Shown piece by piece: positions 1 through 9,512 of a stretch of 60,000 nt of DNA; the stretch's first letter is position 1; each line of letters opens with the position of its first letter. The position numbers and the translations under genes were made by a program. The notes under the pieces were generated by a model. The model saw only the letters and a program-made list of their open reading frames with translations, was not told the origin of the DNA and made no database searches. The stretch spans positions 187,084,669-187,144,668 of the forward strand of contig NC_081413.1 of assembly GCF_030272615.1 (NCBI RefSeq). The letters run 5' to 3'. The DNA is from Cryptomeria japonica (Eukaryota > Streptophyta > Pinopsida > Cupressales > Cupressaceae).

Positions 1-113
1 AAATGAATTAATTAAATAAATAAAGATTTATTTAATTAATAGAAGAATTAGGCTTAGATAATTAAAATAAATAATATTTATTTAATTAGACATGACAATT
101 TTAGGTGTCTACA
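1..113 (-). repeat. Element A 3' LTR, right end only
   Basis: The AT-rich sequence built from TTAATTAAATAAATAAAG ends in GACAATTTTAGGTGTCTACA and is almost identical to 15588-15694. On the minus strand it begins TGTAGACACC, the start of the LTR. The rest lies outside the window. Confidence 0.9.
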
Positions 114-128
114 TTTTGCCCCTCTTTG
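114..128 (-). other. Polypurine tract of element A
   Basis: Read on the minus strand, CAAAGAGGGGCAAAA directly precedes the TG that starts the 3' LTR. This is the position and composition expected of the plus-strand primer for reverse transcription. A close match lies beside the LTR end at 50599-50613. Confidence 0.85.
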
Positions 129-159
129 ATACAATGCGGCTTGTCGCGTTGTTTCAAAG
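124..159. other. Stem-loop overlapping the polypurine tract
   Basis: The arms CTTTGATACAATGCG (124-138) and CGCGTTGTTTCAAAG (145-159) pair over 15 positions with one T-T mismatch and one G-T pair, closing a 6-nt loop GCTTGT. The related element at 50608-50644 has a stem of similar length made from different bases, which argues for conserved structure. Confidence 0.7.
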
Positions 160-619
160 AAGATAAGATGAACTGATACAGAGTTGCCCCAGCATGGGAA
201 TGATATGCCCCCTCGAGAGATTGGATGAAAATGTCTGAAAAGATTGCAGACAATCTCTCGATAAGAAAGACGGGATAGAATGGACTGACTGGATAAAGTG
301 ACAAAGTCACGAGATAATGAAGACTGACTCGGGAAATGAAGGCGAGGGCTAGGGTAGGCTATAAGATAGACCACGGGAAAAAGACATCCTCATTGTCATC
401 TACACCCTCACGAGATCACAGTGCAGAGCGAGAAAAAGAGCAGCAGCAGTCAGCAGCGATGGCTTTCGTACACAGATTCGACTGCGTTCGTCGATTTCAG
501 AGACCAGCAGAGGCAGGAGAGTCGGTAAGTACCACCAAACCTCCTCGTACTTTGACGCATTCAATTTTGTCATTAATGCATGCTAGTTAGCAATAAATGC
601 GCTTAGGAATAGGGCACAA

Positions 620-945
620 AAAAAGTGCAAAAATGTGCAACCGCGTCTACATCGGTGCCAGACGCGCCTGGAAAGTGCAAAAACATGCAACCGCGTCTGC
701 GTCGGTGCCAGGCGCGTCTGTGTCCGACAGGCGCGTCTGTGTCGGTGCCAGGCGCGTCTGCGTCTGGGACCACGTTTGTGTCTAATGTGGGTGCATCTGC
801 GCCCTAAAGGGGCATTTGTGTTGCAAAGTCGCGTTTGTGACAAATTTAGGCACGTTTATGTCAATCAGGCGCATCTGTGTTGTTCATGCGTGCTTGTGCA
901 GTCTATAGGTGCGTTTTTGAGTTAGAAACGCGTTTGTGTCTGAAA
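620..945 (+). repeat. Degenerate CGCGTCTGTG motif array
   Basis: The decamer core GCGTCTGTG and near variants (GCGTTTGTG, GCATCTGTG) recur about 12-15 times at 15-45 bp spacing. The segment is much richer in GC than its surroundings. The same motif occurs in inverted orientation in two clusters near the other end of element A (about 13095-13335 and 14560-14805). Confidence 0.75.
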
Positions 946-1068
946 ATGCAAGGTTTTGGTCTTCTAGGTCAAATCAGCAGTTCTGTGATGAACATACGCT
1001 GTCGATTGGATAAGCTGCTAAGAGGATACACTCAAGCAAGTCCTCTAGGAAGACTAGGATAGATCAAG

Positions 1069-1344
1069 GCACTTTGTGATGAACAGGGAGCACCAAGATA
1101 GAGTACTTTGTGATGAACAGGGAGTACCCAAAGTATAAGTAGCACTTTGTGATGAACAGGGAGTGCAAAATGTGAGTAACACTTTGTGATGAACAGGGAA
1201 TGTCACACATGTAGTACTTTGTAATGAACAGGGAGCACTACTAGGATAGATAGCAACACTTTGTGATGAACAGTGAGTGTCACTAGAATAGATAACCATA
1301 TGCATTTAGATAGCGAGTAGCATTTTGTGATGAACAGGGAATGC
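1069..1344 (+). repeat. Seven-copy array of 25-nt hairpins
   Basis: Copies start at 1069, 1103, 1142, 1179, 1214, 1256 and 1320. Each has a 5-nt arm, the core TTGTGATGAACAGGG and a 5-nt arm. Arm pairs are GTACT/AGTAC (copy 2), GCACT/AGTGC (3), ACACT/AGTGT (6) and GCATT/AATGC (7), all perfectly complementary. Copies 4 and 5 have one mismatch and copy 1 has two. Inside the core, TGT pairs with ACA around a GATGA loop. Linkers between copies are unrelated and 9-39 nt long. Confidence 0.85.
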
Positions 1345-2718
1345 CACCATGACTGACATGATTGATTTGTTTGACTGCAGGAGTATTTGCCTATGCTAGA
1401 GTCACGGGAGAGATTCCCGTCCACACAGAGGTTGCGACCGGAGTTGTCTTTTCAGGATAGAGCTTCCATCGAGGAGATGGGTTTGAGACACGTATTGTAT
1501 GTGCCTGAGTTTCAGGCAAACATGGGTTTGCTGACTGCGCTGGCCAAGAGATGGCATTCAGAGACATGCACATTTCATTTGCCGATGGGTGAGATGACAG
1601 TCACCCTCGAGGATGTCTACCGGATTCTACAGATACCGATTGATGGAGAGCTGATTCCATATGATCGTGATGGAGACAGGGAGGCATTGAGACGGGTGTT
1701 CCAGGATCCCAGACTGGAGATGAGAGCAGGACATGTGGCATGGGATACCATGACTGCGACAGGGTTAGCTTTGCCAGCTGTGATTGGAGGAGCTATCAGT
1801 GGGTTCCTGTGTCCGGATAGGGCGACACGGGGATTGGCAATGGGCTGGGTTGGAGCATTGGAGACATTAGTGACGTAGCACACCAGATATGCGTGAGGTC
1901 CATGTGTTTTGGCCCACCTATATTATGAGCTTCACCAGTTTGTCTACCATGGATCAGTAGGACTGGGTTGTGGAGTGACGCTATTGCAGGTTTGGGCATA
2001 CGAGCATCTGCCTATCACGCGGTCGATACATTTCAGAGGTAGGGGTCATGGACGGAGTTTTGTTCATCTGTATGACATGATCACGTCACAGCCTCGGATT
2101 GGCAGGTTAGAGTACTGGCGGCGAGTGATAGATGACATTGATGTCATCATCTGGAGGCCGTATCTGGGATGTGAGGAGTGGGAAGATGATGCAGTGGAGC
2201 TGCCTTACACCTTCAGGAGCAGATATTTGATTGGGCGGACGCCCTATATACTGGAGAGGCAGCTGGTAGACAGGATTGGCCGATAGTTTGGCCGGATCCA
2301 GCAGATGCCACGAGGCTCGGGTATGTATGCCCGTACAGTTAGGGATCAGGCGCAGTTCGGGCCTTTATTGTCATATGATCAGGTAGTCACATAGCTAGCA
2401 GAGATGATACCCCTTCCTTGGGACATGTGGCCTAAGATTGAGGATGCCGGGATGGATGCAGAGTATACAGCGTATTGGGCCGAGCATCCATTCCCCCGAT
2501 TGACAGATCCAGGAGAGCTACTGGATGGAGATGGAGGAGGAGATGATGATGATGGTGGGGGTGATGGGGGTAGAGGCCGACGGTGGTGGAGGGGAGTAGT
2601 TGGGGAGAGGAGGGTGGCACCTTGGAGAGAGGGTGGACAGGAGGGACAGGCCCAGGTGGTGAGGGGTCGCGGTGGAGTGCCCCTGCAGGTACCAACAGCA
2701 CAGGGTCCTAGAGCATAG

Positions 2719-2890
2719 GGACAAAGACAGGGACAGGTGTAGGGACAGGTGCCAGTACAAGCACAGGGACAGAGATAGGGATAGGTGCAGGGACAGGTGC
2801 CAGTACAGGCACAGGGACAGAGATAGGTACAGGGACCTAGGCATGTACCGAGACAGGTACATGTTCAGGCACCAGTACAGGTATAGGGAG
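2719..2890 (+). repeat. In-frame Gln/Gly tandem repeat in the PMD gene
   Basis: Units built on GGACAGGTGCAG and GTACAGGCACAG repeat in phase, encoding Gly-Gln-Val-Gln-type segments. Several units have TAG where sister units have CAG (2740, 2776, 2782, 2824, 2884). The periodic structure makes these changes easy to recognise. Confidence 0.8.
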
Positions 2891-3498
2891 AGGTACAGGG
2901 GCAGGCACCCGCAGAGGGAGAGCCACGAGCAGAGGCAGAGGTAGAGGTAGAAGGGGGTGACCCAGTGGAGGCTGAGCTGCTGGATCTGAGGGAGATCTGC
3001 CAGGGCCAGGCAGATGAGATTCAGGATGTGGAGAGGGAGAGGGATCGGCTCAGGACCAGGCTCAGGGATACTGAGCGAGAGCGGGATTAGGCTATCCAGC
3101 GCTACACAGAGGCTGAGACAGTGCTGAGGGCAGGGAGGTAGGCGGCGGAGGACACAGGAGCAGGCTACGCATATGTCCTGTGAGCCAGAGAGGAGATTAC
3201 CTACTGGAGGGACCTGTATTATGGTGCCGTGCCAGCAGATCAGCGGGCGAGGAGCTTCCATAGACCATCGCAGACAGCGACAGCTATGGGAGGGAGCCGG
3301 AGGAGACAGGCATCGAGTGGTGGGGTCATGGGTCCTCCACCACCACCAGACAGGCAGGGTGATCCTGGAGTGGGTCCTTATAAGGCTCAGATTCCATCGA
3401 GGCCAGCGGCTCCGAGGGAGGGAGTTCATCATAGCCGTAGAGGGCTCCCTTGTATCAGTATTTGTACCATTTTTTGTATTGTAGAAACCTGCGGGTGA

Positions 3499-5076
3499 TT
3501 GTAGCCATATGATTTTTTGACATCATTGTATCATGACATTTTTGATTATATATATGAGAGATGATTCATTTTTGCGGTAGCTATATGCATGTGTACCTAT
3601 GTGATGAGATGTTCTTATGTGATGCTTATGATATGGATGAAAACATTTACATGATGCAATGCAATATTTTTGTTCTTTTATGATTCTATATGTTATGCTA
3701 ATGCAAATGTGAATGTATGTAATGCAGATGAATATGATAATGCAAATGTAAATTGTGCTAACAGGTGTTGTGTGCAGGATGTGATGCAATTGTGATATCT
3801 ATATGTATGTATGAAATGCTTATATGTGGTAATGCAGGTGCAACTACATGAAATGCAAATGTTTTTGGTGTGTCATTATACTCAGTCATGTGATAGCAGG
3901 CTACGAGGACTCGAGAAGGACGCTGGAAGTCAATCAAGAAAGGGGGGATGAAAGACAAAGGATATGAAAGTGAAAGAGCTTCTTGTGCGTTGTCATCATT
4001 GAGCTTTATTATGGCAAGTAGGTTATGACAATCGAGGCATGTGTTCAACCCAGAAAGTCATTGTACCTATTTGCATGGAGATAAGACAGTCACAAACAAG
4101 GAATGCCCCAGTTCACACTAGACTCACAGTGTCCTCATATCCTTGGACAAGTCATAGCATTACTAAGAGACAATCCGCAGACATCAAAGAAAGATAGGTG
4201 ATGATACCCCATCCTTGCCTTTCTAGTCAAAGACATCCTAGAGATAGAATCTCTAGTCAGAGACATCCTGGAAAAGCTAAAAGACATGTCACCAAAAAAG
4301 ATGAAATCAAAAGAAAACCAAGACTCGACACCAACATCCACTGTAGTCCTCCAGTTTAGTGTCTCTTGTCACTTGTATAAGTCGTATTTGATTGTGGTCA
4401 CAATGTTTACTTTCATAGAAAGGATAGATAGCACTGAACCATAATGTTGTCTGAGTCTGTTGAAAGATTTGATTTGTTGAAGCCCATTGTTGCTGCCGTG
4501 TCTCATCTGAAACTGACTGAATCCATGAAACTGATACTTTATTGCGGAGAAGATGAAACTTTATTGCGGATCTGTGATGCAAATGCTGCTTTATTGCGGA
4601 TTGTCCGCGGACAGACTGAAGGAAGCTGGAAGAAACTATACTCCTCGAAACATGTGATGTTCTCAGTTCCACACCCATCACTAGACGTAGGATTTTGCCT
4701 TAGCCACAGATAGGATCTGATTTATTATGGATGGAAAGGGAGGTTTAGGAATGTTTATTATGAACGACTAACCAATCTTGGGTAGATCAATAACAAGCCA
4801 TGATGGGACTGGGTAAGTTTATTATGAATGAATTGGTCGTGAGTGTGTGCAAAGTGAAAGGATGAAAGAGAATCCTGAAGGAGGGAGGAGCAATGTCTCT
4901 ACGCATGGCACTGGGAACCCAGTTTTTACCATGGTACTTGCCCAGGGCGCCACCGAAGTGGTTTTCACCGTTGGACGAAATTATTTCTCTTGACTTTTTT
5001 CAATTTTTTAATGTTTTTTGTATTTTTGAATTTTTTTGATTTTTTTGTATTTTTAAAATTAGGATATTCCGACGAG
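3499..5076. other. Non-coding spacer between PMD gene and integrase in element A
   Basis: This is AT-rich sequence with no convincing gene. Around 4880-5000, GCGCCACCGAAGTGGTTTTC followed by CACCGTTGGACGA matches the decayed equivalent in element D at about 40220-40275. This spacer is therefore a conserved part of the family's 3' region. Short frames here have no recognisable domain. Confidence 0.6.
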
Positions 5077-6330
5077 CTATTTGTAGAACCTGCGAAGGTG
5101 TATGCTGTTGATAGGATCCTCCAAAGGTTCACCTTTTGTAGTTGAGAGCTGATATGCCCCAGAGCCATATACTGCTATTATGATGTAAGGACCAAGCCAG
5201 TTTGGTTCAAACTTGCCCTTCTTCTCTCTATCTTGCTGATTCTTGGGGTTTTCTCTGAGAACCAAGTCACCTACCTCAAATGTGCGAGGCTTGACTTTGT
5301 GATTGTAGCTGCGACTCATTCATTGTTGGTAAGCCTTGAGATGATTAAAAACAATTTGTCTCCGTTCATCCAACAGTTCTAGTTCTTGTAAGCGAGAGAC
5401 CCTATAGTCTTCATCAGTGATGATGTTTTGCAAAGAGACCTGTAAAGAGGGTAACTCGACCTCAATAGGCAAGATGGCTTCAACGCTGTAGACAAGTGAA
5501 TATGGTGTAGCTCCTGTAGGTGTGTGGACACTTGTGCGGTAGGCCCAAAGTACAGGATTGAGTTGGATATGCCAGTTACGGCCAGTGTCGTCGACTGTCT
5601 TCTTGAGGATTTTAAGGATTGTTTTATTAGACGCCTCAGCTTGGCCATTACCTTGGGGGTAATATGGTGTGGAGAAATGATGGGAAATATGGAAGTGGTC
5701 ACAGAGTTCATGAACATCCTAATTTTTGAAGGGACGCCCGTTATCAGTAATAATGGACTTAGGAATACCATATCGGCAAATGATATAGTTAAGGATGAAA
5801 GTAGCAATTTGTTTTCCAGTGACTTGTGTGAGAGGCACGGCTTCAATCCATTTTGTAAAATACTCTGTGGCAGTGATAATGAATTTATGACCATTGGAAG
5901 AAGGAGGGTGAATCTTGCCTAGGAGATCGAGTCCCCACTGACAAAAGGGCCAAGGAGACGCAAGTGGTTGTAGTTCTTGTGCCGGCGCATGTATGAGGTC
6001 TCCATGAATTTGACATTGCTTACATTTCTTGACAAACTGATATGAGTCTTTTTCCATATTGGGCCAGTAATATCCAGTCCTAATGAGTTTCTTGGCCAAG
6101 GTAGGACCACTAGCATGTGGACCACATATCCCTTCGTGCACTTCACGTAACGCCATTTGAGCTTCATCGCTTTCTAAACATCTAAGAAGAGTGCCATCTA
6201 CACCTCGTCGGTATAGGATATCAGCTAGAATGACATATCGAGAGGATTGGCGAATGAAAGTGCGGCGTTGGTTGTTTGATAGATCAAGAGGTAAGATATT
6301 GTCGCGAAGATATGTAAAAATGGAACCATA
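5077..6330 (-). pseudogene. Integrase of element A
   Basis: This is the 3' end of the pol frame. The zinc-binding part has an HHCC arrangement including the cysteines in CKQCQ. The catalytic core keeps all three acidic residues in context: WGLDLLG, IITDNG and GNGQAEASN. The C-terminal part (5077-5319) contains FEVGDLVLRE and WLGPYII, the SH3-like DNA-binding domain that commonly ends gypsy integrases. Integrase inserts the cDNA into nuclear DNA. The frame is the same as RT upstream and is broken by TAG at 5719-5721 and TGA at about 5320-5322. Catalytic residues are intact, so the loss comes from the stops alone. It is adjacent to the antisense PMD gene across a 1.6-kb spacer. Confidence 0.9.
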
Positions 6331-6333
6331 TAA

Positions 6334-7080
6334 CTAAGATTCGGGACCGACAACGCATATCATTTTAGTAGGGGTGATCTCATATGAAGGAACCAACAGG
6401 TTGTCTACCAAGAACTCATAGCAGGTCTCATTTTGAGGTAGATCAATTAGTGAAGCAATTGTAGCCACGGCATCTGCGGCGTGATTCTGCTCTCTTGGTA
6501 TCTGCTCAAAGTCTATCTTTGTAAAGTACTATTTCAGATTATCCACCATTTGCTTGTAAGGCAGTAATTTTTCATCTTTTGTTTGGTAATCATCAGTTGC
6601 TTGACGGATAACAAGTTGGGAGTCTCCAAAAACACGAAGTTCCTGGATCTTCCATTGAACTGCAATTCGTAATCCTGTTGTTAATGCCTCATATTCCGCT
6701 ATATTGTTGGTGCAAGGAAATGATAAGCGGTATGATTTTGGTATAGAATCACCTTGAGGAGTTATAAAGAGGATGCCAGCTCCTGCCCCATGCTGTGTGT
6801 ATGAGCCATCGAAGTACAGTTGCCATGGCTTTGCACGTGACACTGTTAAAATGGATTCATCTGGAAATTCTGAATTTAAAGGAACATCATCTATCATGGG
6901 AGCATTTGCTAATTGATCTGCGATGGCTTGTTCTTTTATTGCTTTTCTATCCACATACTCGATGTCGAATTCACTCAATATCATTACCCATTTGGCCAGC
7001 CGCCCAGTAAGTGTAGCTTTGTTGAGAAGGTACTTTAATGGATCAATTCTTGCAATCAACTTAGTCTTATGAGTGAGCAT
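6334..7080 (-). pseudogene. Archaeal-type second RNase H (aRNH) and linker of element A
   Basis: The end of the first RNase H (TGRLAKWVMILSEFDIEYVD) is followed by a second RNase H fold. Its motifs are WQLYFDGSY (first catalytic Asp), NNIAEYEALTTGL (Glu) and VFGDSQLVIRQ (second Asp). A second, archaeal-like RNase H is a hallmark of the Tat lineage, where it is thought to assist or replace the first in degrading the RNA of RNA-DNA hybrids. The frame continues that of RT. A TGA at 7087 precedes it, a TAG follows at 6529-6531 and another TAG lies near 6335. The linker to integrase (6334-6528) has no further domain that I recognise. Confidence 0.85.
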
Positions 7081-7086
7081 ATAATG

Positions 7087-8910
7087 TCATAATTTCTGTG
7101 AAGCAAAGACCACAGCGAGACATGCACGCTTGATTGGTGTGTAGTTTAGCTCATATCCCACCAATGTGCGACTGATATAGTATACTGCTTTTTCCTTACC
7201 GTCAGCTATTTGTTGCGCTAGGAGTGCCCCCAGTGCTGTTGGAGTAGCTGATATGTATAGTAACAGTGGTTGATCTGGAACTGGTGGCATCAGAACTGGT
7301 GGATTTAGAAGATAATCTTTGAGCGTCTGGAAAGCCTGTTGACAGTTATCATCCCATTTGAATTTGATATTTTTATGTAGCAGGTGCTGAAAAGGATTGC
7401 ACTTATCCACCAGTTGTGCTATGAATCTTCGGATGGACTGGAGTTTGCCTTGTAAGGATCGAAGTTGACTGATATTTCTTGGTGGTTGCATTTCCAAGAT
7501 AGCTTTGACTTTTGCTGGATTTGCTTCAATTCCTCTTTTGGATACGATGAATCCTAGGAGTTTCCCGGAGGTTACTCCAAAGACACATTTCTTGGGGTTT
7601 AATCTTACCTTGTACTTTTCCAATCGATCAAAGATGACTGAAAGTATGTCCAAATGTGTATCTCTCTCTATTGATTTACCCAAGAGATCATCAACATAAT
7701 CTTCCACAGTTATGTGCATGAGATCATGAAAAATAGTGGTCATTGCTCTTTGATATGTAGCACCTGCATTTTTCAGCCCAAAGGACATGACATTCCAACA
7801 GAAAGTTCCCCACGGACAAGTGAATGATGTTTTATGTTGATCCTCGGGTGCAATTCTTATCTGATTATAGCCAGAGAATCCATCCATTAATGATAGCATT
7901 TCATGACCTGCTGTGAGATCAACGATCAAGTCAATATTTGGTAATGGGAAGTCATCTTTCGGACAAGCTTTGTTGATGTCTCTAAAATCTGTACATATTC
8001 TGATGCTGCGGTCTGGTTTACTGACAAGTACTAAATTGGAGATCCATTCGGGATAATCAATTGGGCGTATGAATCCGACATCCAATAATTTCTCCAGCTC
8101 TGCTTTGACTAGTAATGCCACTTGTGGATGCATTTTCCTTAATTTTTGTTTCACTGGCTTTGCCCCCGGTTTGACTGTCAAATGATGCATTACCAAATCC
8201 GGATCCAGTCTAGGCATATCAGCGTATGACCATGCAAAGTTGATTTGTCGTTCTTTGAAGAAGCTTATGAATTTTGATCTTTCGGACTCTGTTAATGATT
8301 GAGCCAGGAATATGTTGTGTGGAACCTCTTCTGTACCAATGTTTGTTTTGATAGTCTCCTCTACCAACATGGATGACTTTTCCTCATATGATGATGGGAG
8401 AATGTCGAGCCTTCCATCTTTGGGTGCCTCAGAGAGGTTTTTGCCCTTAGATATGTCCTTTCTTTTTACTTTTTTGGGGTCAGATAGCGCCACAGTGTGG
8501 TTTTCGCCATAAGGCCCTTGATTTGTTCTTATTTTCACATTTTTACAACTGGAAGGTCCGACACCCTCACCAAAATATGCCATGTTGTTGAGTTCTATGG
8601 TGTATCCTGCTTTGTGGTCCCCAGGGGGAAGATCATCTCGTATGCCAAGATAGTCAATAATAGCTTCGTCATTCTGAAATGTGTCAAATTGTGCTGGTCC
8701 TTCATAATCCCAGTCAATGAGTTGGTGGTGAACAAGGGGAAGGCCTTTAATGTTTTCAGAGTTTGCAGGGCTAAGAGTGAAGATATGGTTATATTCGGGT
8801 ATATCGAGGCAATTGTCAAGGTCATCGATGGCACTCTCCTCATCAGTTTCGATCGCAAGCGAATCCAAATTGTCGTTACTAGTAGCGCCTTCCGGGACAG
8901 GTGTCCTCAT
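7087..8910 (-). pseudogene. Reverse transcriptase and first RNase H of element A
   Basis: This 607-codon open stretch starts at an internal ATG. RT begins near residue 250 (KQKLRKMHPQ), continues through FRDINKACPKDDFPLPNID and SLMDGFSGYNQIRIAPEDQH, and has the catalytic YVDD at residues 405-408. The connection and RNase H segment follows (FKWDDNCQQAF, LLLYISATPTALGALLAQ). The first 230 residues are an acidic linker with no catalytic motif. RT copies genomic RNA into cDNA inside the virus-like particle. The stretch ends at TGA (7087-7089), but the same frame continues into the second RNase H and integrase. All RT motifs look intact. Confidence 0.92.
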
Positions 8911-9116
8911 CCTATGTGATTTCGACCTAGAACCTTGAGACGAAGACTGTGCGGAATCCTTATGGGTTGTTTTTGACCAACTCTGAACTTTTTATAAAAT
9001 TCCTCTTCTTCTGTGGGTTCATCTGGCTCTCTGAATGTCTCGGTGAGCTCGTAGTCACTGGAGGATTTGTCTGAACCCCATTCCCATTCGTTGGAATCTC
9101 TGGAATAGAAATCTTC
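8911..9116 (-). other. Frame junction between gag-protease and pol in element A
   Basis: Gag, protease and G-patch share one frame; RT through integrase share another. They overlap here by about 60-80 nt around an A-run (AAAAAG on the minus strand, + 8988-8993), where a shift of -1 would join them. In element E the corresponding stretch, from late protease through RT, is in one frame. A lost base in A is therefore as likely as programmed frameshifting. Confidence 0.5.
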
Positions 9117-9506
9117 TTATTGAACTTTGGCAACTTTGATTTGTGATGCCTCTTCTGTCCTTTTTGTGTGGATCTTGGAAGTTAGAAAACCAAGTCCCTT
9201 TGAGCGTTCTCTTCTTATAGTCAATTCAGGTTGTAGGGGTTCCATGATGCCTTCTTTGCGTAACCCAAGAGGGCTTTTTCCATCATACCCGAATTTTTGT
9301 AGAATCTTGAAGCCTTTGCCATATTTCTCACAAGGTATATTGATCTGATCATGTGTGTCATCTTCAATGTCTTTATAGAGCATTTTGTATAAATCTTCCT
9401 CTTCCAGTTCGCCCCATCTTTGAAAGGTAGTAGGATCCCATTTGAGCGTCATGATGAATGTTTGCTTGTTAGGATGTGGCCTTCCAAATTCTTTTGGAGA
9501 GCTCAT
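9117..9506 (-). pseudogene. G-patch domain between protease and RT, element A
   Basis: A 129-codon stretch in the gag-protease frame contains YGKGFKILQKFGYDGKSPLG, then LRKEGI, and later RSKGLGF. The spacing of glycines and aromatics fits a G-patch, a short glycine-rich RNA-binding or helicase-activating motif. G-patches follow the protease in some retroviruses and occur in plant gypsy polyproteins. Element E keeps a similar motif at about 57497-57556. It begins after a TGA (9513-9515) that separates it from protease and ends at a TAA (9117-9119). Its role in the element is unknown. Confidence 0.7.
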
Positions 9507-9512
9507 GACTTG

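Larger units (their letters stand above)
525..1380 (+). other. Predicted intron of the PMD gene
   Basis: The donor GTAAGT at 525 and a pyrimidine-rich acceptor ending TGCAG at 1380 join two exons in the same phase. No long PMD-like frame exists between them. The intron holds a GC-rich motif array (about 620-945) and a hairpin array (1069-1344), which together make up most of its length. No transcript evidence is available. Confidence 0.6.
459..3498 (+). pseudogene. Plant mobile domain (PMD) gene carried antisense in element A; broken
   Basis: A start codon at 459 opens a 22-codon exon ending at 524, before a consensus donor GTAAGT. The acceptor TTTGACTGCAG ends at 1380, and the frame continues in phase from 1381 to a TGA at 3496-3498 (about 706 codons). 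Codons from 1381 to about 2400 resemble the plant mobile domain (aminotransferase-like, the family of MAIN and MAIL1), including the stretch FHLPMGEMTVTLEDVYRIL and, after a stop, FGRIQQMP. Then follow an Asp/Gly-rich stretch (about 2515-2570), Gln/Gly tandem repeats (2719-2890), a Glu/Arg-rich probable coiled coil (about 2960-3140) and a proline-rich tail (about 3340). Thirteen in-frame stops (11 TAG, 2 TGA) break the exon and there is no frameshift. The gene runs opposite to gag-pol, so its intron would not be spliced from the element's genomic RNA. PMD proteins are known in host genes and in transposons; the role here is unknown. Confidence 0.75.

Noticed and set aside
1069-1344. CRISPR-like array of near-identical repeats
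   Set aside because: Linkers are irregular (9-39 nt), the DNA is plant nuclear and no cas genes exist; the co-varying arms do not fit a CRISPR repeat.
2518-3432. Long minus-strand open frame rich in Ser, Leu and Cys
   Set aside because: It is the antisense shadow of the Gln/Gly repeat and coiled-coil coding region of the PMD exon.
1381-3498. Possible reassigned stop codon (TAG read as Gln) in the PMD frame
   Set aside because: All stops fit C-to-T decay, neighbouring repeat units use CAG, and the same decay appears in pol. Plant nuclear genes do not use such a code.
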